From assembly GCA_031310005.1 (NCBI GenBank), contig CM062382.1, forward strand, positions 2,356,001-2,420,000: a stretch of DNA of 64,000 nucleotides. Reading direction: 5' to 3'. Under the pieces are notes generated by a model, which was not told where the DNA came from, ran no database searches, and was given only the letters and a program-made list of their open reading frames with translations. The position numbers and the translations under genes were made by a program. The stretch is from Dactylellina haptotyla (taxonomy: Eukaryota > Ascomycota > Orbiliomycetes > Orbiliales > Orbiliaceae). Below, piece after piece: positions 46,770 to 57,320 of the stretch. Numbering within the stretch: the first letter of the stretch is position 1; every line of letters begins with the position of its first letter.

Positions 46770-49700
46770 ATGCCTGGCATGCTGATGGATGGCCTGGGAG
46801 ATCTGTTCGAGGACAATGCGAGCACTGCTCGTGGCATCCATGAGCTCGTGGACAGGCTGCGGCAGGGCGGCTGTCGGCAGTACGTTAGCCATCTAATTCT
46901 ATTCGGACGTTTTAGAGATCTATTGAGAGTGTGGTTTCTGACACTATCGTGTGCGCAGGAGGATAGCTTGGGGAAAACTGGGGTGCATCGCATCCATCGC
47001 CGCCAATGGCATCGACGTCGAAATCCGCCACTTGATGGCCTCCACCAAGGATGGCTCGTGGATCCTCAGTCCGAAATATCTCATCAAGAACATCCACAAC
47101 GGCGCACCGCTCGCCAGCGTCCATTGGAACAACATCGGCTCGGAACTTGCCGTCGCCGATATCTATGGCCGGATGGCAATGTGGACTGTCTTTGTATCCG
47201 TGGACCGGCTGAACCCCCTGCGGCAGTCGACGGTGACAGTGAAGGATGATTTAAACATGCTGGCCGGGTTGTGGTGGTTGAATATGAACAAGCCGGTGGG
47301 TGGCACCATACATCATTCTGCTGCTGGTACTTCGGATGGTTTTTACTGACTTTCAGATAGTACGCCCTGAGTAAATCTGCAATGAAGCAAGACGGAGTCT
47401 ACAAATACCCTACAAATTCACTTCCGCCTATGGGACCCCTGAACCCGATCCAAGGTAGAACCGCGTGTCTCGGCGTCACAAAGAGCGGAGTCGTGAAATT
47501 GTGGTATTCATCGGACGGCCAGTCGCACATCCAGAAGGCTACAGCGGATTTGGAGCCCTATACATCCATGGACGATATTATAACACACGCAGCCTTCGCC
47601 GCTGATAAAGGTACTTTACTCTTTTGACACCCTCCTCCAGGAGTTTTGCACAGATATATATATGTGCGTGCGTTTACTATGAGAAAGGATTGGTACTGAT
47701 CCACTGGCTCGTTTTGTGAAGGAGTATAGATCGATCAGCTATCTTAGCCGTATACACGCAGTGCAAGCAGCTGAGGGTTTACAGGATAGCTATCGATTGG
47801 AAGCATCCTCCTTTACCCCCCGGCGCAAATGTCGCACAGCTCCCGATCCCTGTGTCCATACATATCAAGCGATTGAAGATTGAACACTGCCCCGGGGATG
47901 GGCAGGATAGTGCGACATCATTCCTCACCCATCTTGAAGTATTGTCGCCATTTCCAGGAAACCATACCCAGTACCCTATAATATTAGGCTTCTTCGTGAA
48001 TACTTCGGCGCAGCAATACCTTACCACAATAAAGAGGTGGGAGCTGAGGAACGTAGGGACATCACTACACTCGAGCTTCGACGGTTTAGCGCAGAGGAGG
48101 AATAGTACCGTCACGGAAAAGGAGGTATGATAAAACACAGTCAAATCGATGTAGCGTGGGAAAGGAGCTAACACTCTATCTTTAGCGATTTGAACTTATA
48201 TCGTACCCAGATGTAACTCTGCATAAATGTGCCTTGTCAGTCACACAAATAAACGCAAGCACTATGATCGCAGTGACGTATACAGACGGCACCTTTGAAA
48301 TGCGAGATCGGTAAGTAGTTTCACCTCTGATAAACGTATATTGAATGCTAACGGAGCCATCAGAATGCAATTCAACTCTGTTCAGCCAACAAGTAATTAC
48401 GATAAATTGATTAATATGATACACGCTGGTTGGCACTTCCCACTCTTGGGGCCGTATATTGATATTGTACTCTCACCAAACTACGCGGCGGCCGCCTTAC
48501 TTACCAAGGAGAATGATGTAAATCTTGTTCTGATGACGCATCATGATCCTCTCGAAGGGACACCGGAAGAGAATCGTTAGTCCAACTTTCCTACGTAGTA
48601 GTAGAAAGCTAAGGCCATGCTGACATTTTCTCGCTCACAGCCAATGTTCTAATCGCGGCGGTGACCCTGGCTCAACAGCACGCATGTTCGTCAAATAACC
48701 ACTCTAATAACGACGATCTAGCGGCTGTAGCCCGACAATACAATAACAATCGTAGGTTTACTCTCCCTTCAATTCGTAGAAAATAGCAGCAGCTAATGAA
48801 ACCTTAAGACTTCAAAACCTGCGTCCTCCTCGAATCGCACCGCTCCCTCAACCAAAACATCGACTTTCTCCAGGAACAGAGCAATGAGAAACTTCAGCGT
48901 AATCCGTTCTTTCAACGGTGTCTGAGCTTGCAGTCCGCTTTATATTATAAAGGCTGGGCGAATCCCAAGCCGATACCGGCAAAGATCTCGCAGGCCACGC
49001 TTCATCTGAAGGCGACATCTGTCGGGTTTGGCTATTTCATGAACAATGTGGCAAGGAACCGCCAGGATTTGGAGGATTCAAAGTCCAGTACGTATACCAT
49101 CTGCCCCCATCATATCGAAAACGATACTAACAATCTCACATAGACGCCTTACAAAACCTCCTCGGTGTTGTGAAATGGGAGATCGACTTCCACGTCTACC
49201 TCGTCGACGAGCTCCTCGAACTCGCCCGCCGGGTCCGCTCGAACCCCGGCGACATGGAGCTCGTCAAGAAGATTAGTAGGTCGCCTGCATTAGCCCTCCT
49301 AATGGCCATTTTCTAACAACTTGTAGTAAACGACACCAACTCCTGCGCCCTCCCGCTAATCCTCACCGGCGCCTCCCGCTTCCTCCTAAAATACAACTCC
49401 CGCGCCCTCCGCGGCTTCGACCAAGCCGCCCGGGACCACCTCGCGCAAACCACCGTCGACGAAGCCCTAAAACAAGGCTTCCAGTCCCTCCGGACAATCA
49501 TGGACGCGAACCCCGTGAAATTCAACATGTTCGAAAAACTCCTGGTGGACACGATCTCCGGGATCAAAAAGACAACTGAAGAATGGGACCCGCAGAAGCG
49601 CATCGATGTCGACCGCATGATTTTCCTGACGGGCGAGATCCCGACTGTTTTCTACCCTATCGTAGAGAAATTCCTACAGCACTCGCTGGGGATTCTGAAG

Positions 49701-49964
49701 AACGATATAGATCCTTCCTCGATATTCTTCTTCGATACGACGTGGTTGGGGTTCCATGATGATCGGAAGAGCGTGGAGTTTAAGAAGGGAGAGAAGGTGG
49801 ATACGCTCCGGAAGTGTCTGTTGAAGAAAGGTACGGCGACGAGGCGGTGTTTGAGGTGTGGTGAGGTCGTGGAGGACTTGGTGCCGACGATGAGGATGGG
49901 ATTGTGGTTGCAGAGCGTCAGTCGGGTATGTTTGTGTGGGAGTTTGTGGATGCACGATGAGTAA
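46770..49964 (+). CDS. MED16: Mediator complex subunit 16 (Med16/Sin4)
   Basis: Ten exons: 46770-46879, 46959-47295, 47361-47610, 47739-48124, 48186-48310, 48364-48575, 48641-48751, 48809-49087, 49144-49275, 49327-49964; all phases agree, 859 residues. The N-terminal half is a WD40-like propeller: CRQRIAWGKLGCIASIA, VHWNNIGSELAVADIYGRMA, VTKSGVVKLWY. The C-terminal half is helical. The end carries two Cys pairs, RRCLRCGEVVED and RVCLCGSLWM, the zinc-finger-like finish of fungal Med16. Med16 sits in the Mediator tail and passes activator signals to RNA polymerase II. Exon 8 begins after an AAG acceptor. The Cys-x-Cys-Gly end supports reading through 49926 without a further intron. Ten exons make it the most intron-rich gene here. 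Confidence 0.9.
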
Positions 49965-51305
49965 GACGGTGGGATTATTTTGTAGATGTTTCTTTTTCTG
50001 CCTCGGCAGGTGGGTATCTTAGGCAGAGTTATGTGGTTGTTTAGATTACCATTTGCTTCTTGGCGGGAGAGTTAACTTAATTGATTGTGCGATCGATGTT
50101 GGATAATGCAATGCTCAAGTTGAGGGGATCAGTATACGTATATTACCTACGAATTCTTTAGATAATTGATCGTTTTTCCATTATCTCCCTTTCTCGTGAT
50201 ATTATTTATAATTTATCCGTTTCCTCGCTCCTGGTTATTTTCGTCTCGCACCTTTTCCAACCAATAAACCAACATTAACGTTTTCGCTCCCAGTTTGTAT
50301 CGAGTATGTTTATTGAGCATGTTTTATCGAGCATATAATTTGAGACCACCGCCGGACCACCTTCTTTCGCCCTCACAGATATCCATGCTCTTACCATAGT
50401 CCCTCTCGCCATGCTTCATGCCATAGCCACAATTACGACATCAAAAAAAGCGATCCAGTTCTTCGTCGACAAGATTAAGAAAGAGTAAGATCTGGTATCC
50501 CAAAACGTTTCGTGTCGTATACAAAGAAGAAGGGCGGATAGAAACAATGGTATAGGAAGGCATGGCGTATTAGCCATTCTAAAGGGGGAGGAAAAGAACA
50601 AACCTCTAGGGCTAACGATTAAGAAACGAAGAAGAAAGAGTAAAAAAAAAAAACGAGTTATCGCCTTCCTTAGCTTACAAAAATGTACCAGGGAGATGTT
50701 TCTTATGTACAAACGAAACCAGCAGAAAGATTCAAGGGACTGATGAGGAGAAAGGTATAATATGGAGTTCGTAGTGGAGCGTGAGCCAGCTCTAGCATAC
50801 ACGGAGGAGGTATGTGTATCTTGAAGTTGGTGAACGCGCCGAAGAAGGGTAGATTCGGATGATTCGCCGGAATAGAGTACGTCGTAGAGCGCTGGTTTCG
50901 TTATGGTTTTAGAGTTTTGTTTTTGTTTTCAAAGTCAAGCTACAAAGATAATAAAGTCGGCCGGGGAAAGTTTTTTGTAGAAACACCGAGAGGGAAACCT
51001 AAGGAGACACCTCGAGGAAACCCAAAAATAAAATAAAATAAACAAAGGAGAAACAAAAATCGGATGTCGAACCGGATGTTGCTAGCTATGAAGGTGAAGT
51101 AGTCGAAGGCAGAGGCGTGGCAAGAAATTACACAGAGTTGGTGGTTACGCAGCCTGCACGAAATCAACGAATTAGAGTTAGGCGATCGGTCGTACAAGCA
51201 GCACGACGCAGGTACCAAAACGTTAAACAGCACGAGGACATTTGAGAGAAAAACAAAAGAAGGCATGCTTAGTAATCTGGCGGGTTTTACTCACTCACCT
51301 CTATA
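49965..51305. other. Convergent intergenic region, 1.3 kb
   Basis: Between the facing 3' ends of MED16 and the HMG-box gene. AT-rich with A-runs (for example 50642-50653). The only long open frame (50416-50802, minus) is rich in Phe, Leu and Ser with no motif and is best taken as translated T-rich DNA. Nothing else seen. Confidence 0.5.
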
Positions 51306-52533
51306 TCAAGCAGTCGCACTGGGCTTGTATTTCTTCTCAAATTCTGCCTTCTCGTTTTCATAACGGACCTTATCGCGAGCAGCGAGATCGACGTATTTCT
51401 ATTTAAGAAAGAAATCGAGTAGTTAGACGCCGTGTACCTTCGAAATATCGGATTGAGACAAAAGGGAAAGCCTCACCTTCTTGTCGCTTTCAGCGAGAGC
51501 CTTCCATAGACCACCGGCCTTCTTGATTCGTTCGGTCGCGGTAGGAAGAGAGACCAATTCCGGCTTATTCACAGACTCCTTGCAGAAGAAGATGTAGGCA
51601 GTCATGGGCCGCTTGGGCACTCGCTCGTCATCAATCTTGAGCATGCGAGCCTTTGTGCCCTTCTTCTCGCGGTAGCTGTTGACACGAGAACGAGCCTTGT
51701 TAGCAGCCATGAGGTCAGCTGGGTTTTGCTTAGCAACCCAGGTGTCATAGGCAGCTCTCATCTTTGCGGCCTCGATCTTCGAGCGGTCAGTGTAAACCTA
51801 TTTCGAGACACCCGCCATCAATAATTAGTCTTCATGAGCTCGATTTTTATATTTATCTTTGGCTTGGGAAGGATACGTTCAACCGGTTCGTTGGAGGGGG
51901 TGGATATACCTGCTTCTCAGCATCAGAGAGGGCCTTCCATTGGGCACCAGCAGCTTTAGCTCTCTCCGAGGCCGGACCGGTGAAGGTCTTGTAAACCTCG
52001 GAGTAGAAGAGGGCGTAAGAAGTGATGCTCTTGCCGGGAGGCTTCAAGGCCTTCTTGCGGAGAGTTTGGATGCCATCCTTCTTCTCAACAGGCTTCTTCT
52101 TCTTCTTGACAACCTTCTTGACAACCTTCTTCTTCTTAGCAGCTGGCTTCTTCTTGGTAGCGGCGCGACGGGTGCCGGTCTTTTTGGCAACGGCGCGACG
52201 TTTGACAGCAGGCTTCTTCTTCGTCGCGGTTGTCTTCTTCTTTGTGGTGGTAGTCTTCTTCTTCGCGGCGGGCTTTTTCTTGGCAGCGGGCTTCTTCTTC
52301 GTCGCCGTCGTCTTCTTCTTTACGGCGGTGGCATACTCGCGGACGACGAGATTGGTCAGGACGGGGAGGTTAGCCTTGACGAAGGGAGCGAAGGTTGCGG
52401 GGTTGGCGGCGGCATTGACGATACCGGACGAGAGGGGACCGGAGCGGGCAATGGCTCTCGCGACAATGGCGGTGAGTTTGGGCAGGGAGAAGGAGCCGTT
52501 GGCAGTGAGGCGACCTCTGCCGACGGCCAACAT
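51306..52533 (-). CDS. Mitochondrial two-HMG-box DNA-packaging protein (Abf2/mtHMG type)
   Basis: Exons 52533-51910, 51797-51477 and 51398-51306, all phase 0, give 345 residues. Residues 1-70 form a basic, hydroxylated presequence ending VVREYATA, a typical mitochondrial signal and cleavage region. Residues 71-155 are a low-complexity chain of Lys/Ala/Thr units (KKKPAAKKKPAAKKKTT and so on). HMG box 1 is about 163-232 (PPGKSITSYALFYSEVYKTF, GAQWKALSDAEKQVY); box 2 is about 268-341 (VPKRPMTAYIFFCKES, GGLWKALAESDKKKYVD). Two boxes after a mitochondrial signal is the layout of TFAM/Abf2-like nucleoid proteins, which bend and compact mtDNA. The Lys-rich linker is unusual for Abf2 and resembles histone H1 tails. 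A nuclear HMG protein is less likely because of the presequence. Confidence 0.85.
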
Positions 52534-54083
52534 TGTCGGTGATTTCTACGGGACGAGCTGTCCGGCTGAGACCTCAATTGGGTAAATTCGGTACGAGAAC
52601 AGAGTGTGATTCCTGGGAGAAGACCTCTTTGTGGTATTCGATTTTTCGGATAACGAAAATTTCCGTTAGTGTTGTTGTTGATATCATCCAAACGCAACCG
52701 ACACACAGGCACGCAGGCACGCACAGACAAGCCGGAGCGAGAAAGAAGGAGGCGCACGAGGGCTGGCTGGTGAGCCGTGGCTGGGTGATATCAGAGCATG
52801 AGACATCCGCAATTGGCAGCTCCCAGCTCTGCGCACCCAAAATCAAAGACACGCAGAGAAACGAAGAGATAGACAGACAGATAGACGGACGTGAACTCAC
52901 AGGTGCGACGGAGGAGGGCAGTCCGGTCCCAGCTGCAATGCAACGGCACACGAGAGGGCGAGCCGAACGGGGTCACGTTCGATCCGCTGGCCTGGTTGGT
53001 CCTGCAACACCCGCCACCAGCAGTTAGCGATCCGACAGGCGGGCACAGGGCGATCGAATCGAATCGTATCCCGGGTGCGGAGGAGAGGTGCCATACCTGT
53101 CTGCTAGCGACTGCGGCGTCGACAGATTGCAGTGATGATGACGATGATGATGGAGATGACGATGATGATGAGAAGGAGGAGGAGGAGAAAGGGGAATGGT
53201 GGTTTTCTCGGAATGTGGTTTAGTTGGCGGGGAACGTTAAATTACTGGCGCTGCTGGCCGTCTTTTGCTCGTTTGGGCGTAGACACCATCACACAGTTGA
53301 AACAGAAGCGCAATTAATTGCCCAAGTAAAGGCCACCGGAAACACTGCAAACCAGCTTGATCTTGTCGGGTCCAGCTTGGCCAGATGACTTGCTTGCGGG
53401 CACCCTGGCTGACACAGACCGCCCACCTTTTGTTCACGGAACTCACGCTAGCGGAATTAGTGTCGTGAAGCTTCGGAGCCCTCTCGTCCAGTAAGATCCC
53501 TCGATTGCCGGCCGAGCTAAGCCCAGCACTACTCAGAAATATCGCAATGGCATGGGTTCATCATCAAGTAGTAGATATGTCCAGCAGAGCTTCTTGCAAT
53601 GCCGGTTGTGTATAGTTCGACGCTATGATACATGGTCCCTCAGAACGGGACTCGTCCTACCGCTACTCTCTCCTCCTCCATCGTGACTGACTGGACATCA
53701 TCAAGCCCGGGGGTAACAGGGTAATCGGTGAATATCGCAAAAGTAAAAAGGGAAGATATATACGTATATATATCGGGACGTGGTTCAACAGAAGGGGTAT
53801 ATTACTATCAAACGAAAAAAAAAATAAGAAAATAAATGAGTTAGAAGAAGAAGGGTTGGGGATCGCGATGGTAAAAGGTATAAAAATATAAAAATGTCAA
53901 ATATATATAGAGAACATGAAGGATGATTAATAGAAATACACGGGCAGAGGGTAACGTCCTTCTTCTTCCGTTATTTTGTCTCTCTTTCTCAGTGCGAGAT
54001 GTCGTGCCGATAGATTTTCGTGAGGGGGTTGGTTGGATGTGTATAATAAAAAATACAGCGGTTGGTTTGGTTAGGTTGGTTAT
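52534..54083. other. Intergenic region of 1.5 kb
   Basis: Contains the promoter of the HMG-box gene and the 3' region of the membrane-protein gene. Open frames at 52533-53027 and 52891-53223 (plus) lack motifs. It holds a GAT/GAC-rich microsatellite listed separately. Nothing else seen. Confidence 0.5.
53132..53190 (+). repeat. GAT/GAC/GAG trinucleotide repeat
   Basis: Imperfect GAT and GAC triplets passing into GAG triplets, directly visible for about 59 nt. Non-coding as far as I can tell. Confidence 0.85.
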
Positions 54084-55832
54084 TTAGACATCCTCAGTGA
54101 ACCTCGACGTCTTGCTGCCATCCTGGCTCGCAAGACTGCGCCCGACTCCATCCGTACCTATCAGCGAATGCATCCGTCTGATGGCTCCAGGCGGAGGGGT
54201 TGGGAATCTCGAACTGCCCTCAGCAGGGTCGTGAATAGCAGGAGGTGGCGCTGTGTGCGACAATGTTGTAATCTCGGGCTCGTCTTCAGCAATCCGACCG
54301 ACAAGCCCAGGCGAACCTGTCCTCATCGCCGACCGTTCTCTGCTAGGCGCGAACGGTACCGGAACAGCCATGATCTCGTCGTCCTGTATGAACGATTTGG
54401 TACTGCCTGACGCTCCCGCAGTCGCATGAGTCCCACCACTCACATTTCGGCTCCCAGGCTCCGACACAGAGGCTCTCGCACTTGCCACTGCAAGGCTCGT
54501 GGGAACCATGTCGTCGCCATACATCGATGGCAGTTTCCTCCCGGCGATCTTGACAAACCCAACCTCGGCAGGTGGTGCAGGCGTTGCCTCCGCCGACGAT
54601 CGCGCACCGAACAGGCCAGCAGCTCCAGAAGCGAGAAACCCGGGCATCATCGAACTCCGAGGCTGCGACATCTCGCCCATCGACCCTCCGCCGGCGGTAT
54701 CTTGCGAAATCGCACGGTGATGGCCATTGCGACCTCGTGCGCCGGAACCCAACATGCTGATACCTTGCGCGCTGCGTCGTCTCTTACGGAGCAGGAAGAG
54801 TATTGCCCATAAAACTAAGCCAAGACCCGCTATGCCCCCGAATACTCCGCCTAATATCGGCGGAAGCTTTTCATTTATAGAACCCGCGCCGCTACTTTCG
54901 GTCGCCTTCGGGCTATCGGCAGACTCAATTGTAGAGCTAGGAGAGTCCAATGGCGTGGTTGGTTCACTCTCGGCAGGGAATATCGTCGATGTGGTAAGGA
55001 TCACTGTAGATATCCGTGTGCTGGTGTGCTGTGAGGAGTGTTTTGAACTTCGAGTTGAGTCTGTGATTGACTTTGCTGAGTACGTCGTGCTCCTGGTTTT
55101 CGCTAAACTGTACTCCGTCATGTTGGGAGCCAGAGAGTTGATGAATGATGAAGCGGATGTTATCGAGGTGGTGGCGGACTGTATGTCGGAGACCGATGCT
55201 AGGGACACCGGCTGCCCTGTAGAAATGGGGGTAGGCGCCGGTATTGTCAGAAAGGAGGTCGATGATGTCGATGATAGCGAGGAGGCAGGGTTAGACGTCG
55301 GCGACGATGAGAAGGCCGCCGGGGTCGAGGAAGATTTGGGTCCAGATGTGGTGGAGGCCGTAGAGGTAGGCAAACTAACGTTCCCGCTCGCATCGAACGT
55401 GAACCACGATGTGCTCATCGTCGAGACAAACGTCGACCCGCCAGATGTGATTGTTGAAATCTGCAGCGACAACCCGATAGAAACGGTGACCGTCACACCG
55501 GGGGGTCCCTGTCCGTTGGGGTCCTCCTGAATGATTTCCCTTACGATGGTCGGATCGTCTTCAGAACCTGGTTCCTGCCGCCTTGCGAGCCGTAGCCGTC
55601 GGTACCTCTGGGGCAGCAGTTCCCTCTCCTTCTGGGCCTGCAGCTGGCGCATCCTCGCAAGCGCAACATCCATATCCTGCGAGGCATCCGTCTGCCGTGA
55701 CCCACCGTCCGCTGTACACTCCGCGCACTCGTCTGACCCATCCCAGAGATTCGATCGTGACCGGTGGTGTACATCGCCGTCTACCCTCCTCCGCTTAAAG
55801 CTCGGGATGTATCGCCGAAGCCGCTCACTCAT
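54084..55832 (-). CDS. Ser/Thr-rich single-pass membrane protein (Mid2/WSC-like layout)
   Basis: One exon, 582 residues from the ATG at 55832. Residues 1-110 are Arg-rich and charged with a CAEC pair and no signal peptide. Residues 112-145 look like a beta-rich stretch (VTVTVSIGLSLQISTITSGG). Residues 145-320 are Ser/Thr-rich (about half), as in O-mannosylated wall-facing regions. The single membrane helix is about 325-348 (PILGGVFGGIAGLGLVLWAI), followed by RKRRRS and a cytosolic tail with SH3-like Pro runs near the end (FPTPPPGAIRR). This architecture is common in fungal wall-stress sensors and in uncharacterised membrane proteins. The missing signal peptide is odd: an upstream exon, or a different start, may supply one. 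No specific function is claimed. Confidence 0.65.
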   Translation of the reverse strand: MSERLRRYIPSFKRRRVDGDVHHRSRSNLWDGSDECAECTADGGSRQTDASQDMDVALARMRQLQAQKERELLPQRYRRLRLARRQEPGSEDDPTIVREIIQEDPNGQGPPGVTVTVSIGLSLQISTITSGGSTFVSTMSTSWFTFDASGNVSLPTSTASTTSGPKSSSTPAAFSSSPTSNPASSLSSTSSTSFLTIPAPTPISTGQPVSLASVSDIQSATTSITSASSFINSLAPNMTEYSLAKTRSTTYSAKSITDSTRSSKHSSQHTSTRISTVILTTSTIFPAESEPTTPLDSPSSTIESADSPKATESSGAGSINEKLPPILGGVFGGIAGLGLVLWAILFLLRKRRRSAQGISMLGSGARGRNGHHRAISQDTAGGGSMGEMSQPRSSMMPGFLASGAAGLFGARSSAEATPAPPAEVGFVKIAGRKLPSMYGDDMVPTSLAVASARASVSEPGSRNVSGGTHATAGASGSTKSFIQDDEIMAVPVPFAPSRERSAMRTGSPGLVGRIAEDEPEITTLSHTAPPPAIHDPAEGSSRFPTPPPGAIRRMHSLIGTDGVGRSLASQDGSKTSRFTEDV

Positions 55833-55891
55833 CACCAAGCGCGGGGGGTGGTGAGGAGCAATCGGCGGCTGTTAATAATTGTGATGGTGGT

Positions 55892-55914
55892 TGTCGTCGT
55901 CGTCGTCGTCGTCG
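55892..55914 (+). repeat. (GTC)n microsatellite
   Basis: Seven to eight GTC units in tandem, 60 nt upstream of the membrane-protein start codon on the opposite strand. Confidence 0.9.
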
Positions 55915-57083
55915 AGAGTGTTCGAATAGGTATTACTATTGTACTATTATTTGATGGCGCCGTTTCCTTGCAGCGATTCATTCGGACTGTATTCCGTATT
56001 TTCGTCTTGAGAGATTTTTCTTCGGTCTGCAAATTTCTCCTCCCTTTCCTTTTCTCCTTCAAAGTCGGAATATCACAGATACCGGAAGGAAACTATTTTT
56101 AAAAAAACCGCCAGCGAATGTCGATTAAAAGGAACTACGAGGGGTGTAACGGCAGTCGATCCGGGCGAACTGTTCCGTGGATGTACGTCTAGTTGTGAGT
56201 TTTGGTAGGAAGAAGGGATACAGTAAGCGTAGGGGAAAATGAGCGACTGTCGGTAGTGGGATAAACTACGTGTGATTAAATTGCGAGAGGTGGAGTTTTC
56301 GAGTGTGTATCGGGCTATCGAAGGGATGTTTCTGGGAGAGAGGCTCGGAAATTGCGGGTTCGAGAGACTTTCCCTTCTGGTTTGTTTCGGACTTTTTTAT
56401 TGTTTCAATTCGTAGACATAGCAGTGTATTATAACCTAACGGTGATTATTCTTTATTATTACTACTACTAGATCCGTCGTCGTGAATTGCTGCTAGTCGG
56501 CGTAATACGTCGGCGGGAGTAGAGAGTGGTAACAGGCGTGCGTCCGGGGGCAGTCATTCTCGGTGACGGTGATGATATATTAATTGTGGTGGAGGTGTTG
56601 CAGATGAGGTCGCGATGAGGCGGCAGGCTGGGCCGGTTGGCTGGAATGGTGTTGTGGTGGAGGTTGTGGTGGGCGGAGTGGAGGGAGGGAACGGAAGACG
56701 GAGGAACGCAGCAGGGAAATAAAAGAGAGCGGTGCCTTGAGCTCGCTCGCCACTTGCACCGGATGCTACCGTAGCCTGTCTTTTGTATGTCTGTCTGTGT
56801 CTTCGTATAGACTGTAGGTGTATACTTATTTATAGATATGACAGTTGGATAAATAAGCCCGTCGACGTCTGTGGGGATTATATAATATATAATATATTTA
56901 TATCTGATGTCGTACGTAGGTAGCAGTGTGGGTTCGGTCGTGTGCGGAAACCGTTCAGACGATCATTACATCGATGTCTTTCTCTCCTTCGTCGTTCTTT
57001 CGTCACTTGTTTCTCAAATGACAAAATAAAACAATATAATAAAATATATAATGAATAGACCCAACAAAAAACGAGCGAGAACA

Positions 57084-57320
57084 AAGTGCGGCAAGGGAAA
57101 GGGGGGGAAGGGAACTGGGGGAAAAGGAGCGAATCGAAGGGGAGGGGGAAGGGCCCAGTTGAAAAGGAATAAATCGAGAGGCCGGCGGCGATGGGCAAAG
57201 GAACGACAAAACGTGAAAATGGGAAGAGGAGAATCAGAATCGAAACTAAGAAAGAGAGCGAGAGGGAAAGAGAGAGCGGACCAGGAACGAAAAGGGAACG
57301 AGAAAGGACGGGAAAGGTTA
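57084..57320 (+). repeat. Long purine-rich (GA/GGA) tract
   Basis: About 240 nt in which the plus strand is largely A and G (runs such as aagggaaagggggggaaggg). The minus strand is thus CT-rich. It lies 1.3-1.5 kb upstream of the minus-strand membrane-protein gene. It may be a promoter or leader element or a triplex-prone tract. Confidence 0.7.

Noticed and set aside
50416-50802. 128-codon Phe/Leu-rich open frame resembling a membrane protein
   Set aside because: Its composition follows from T-rich 3' untranslated DNA; no start context or homology signal.
52022-52585. Plus-strand frame rich in Phe and Ala opposite the HMG-box gene
   Set aside because: It is the mirror image of the Lys/Ala repeats on the real coding strand.
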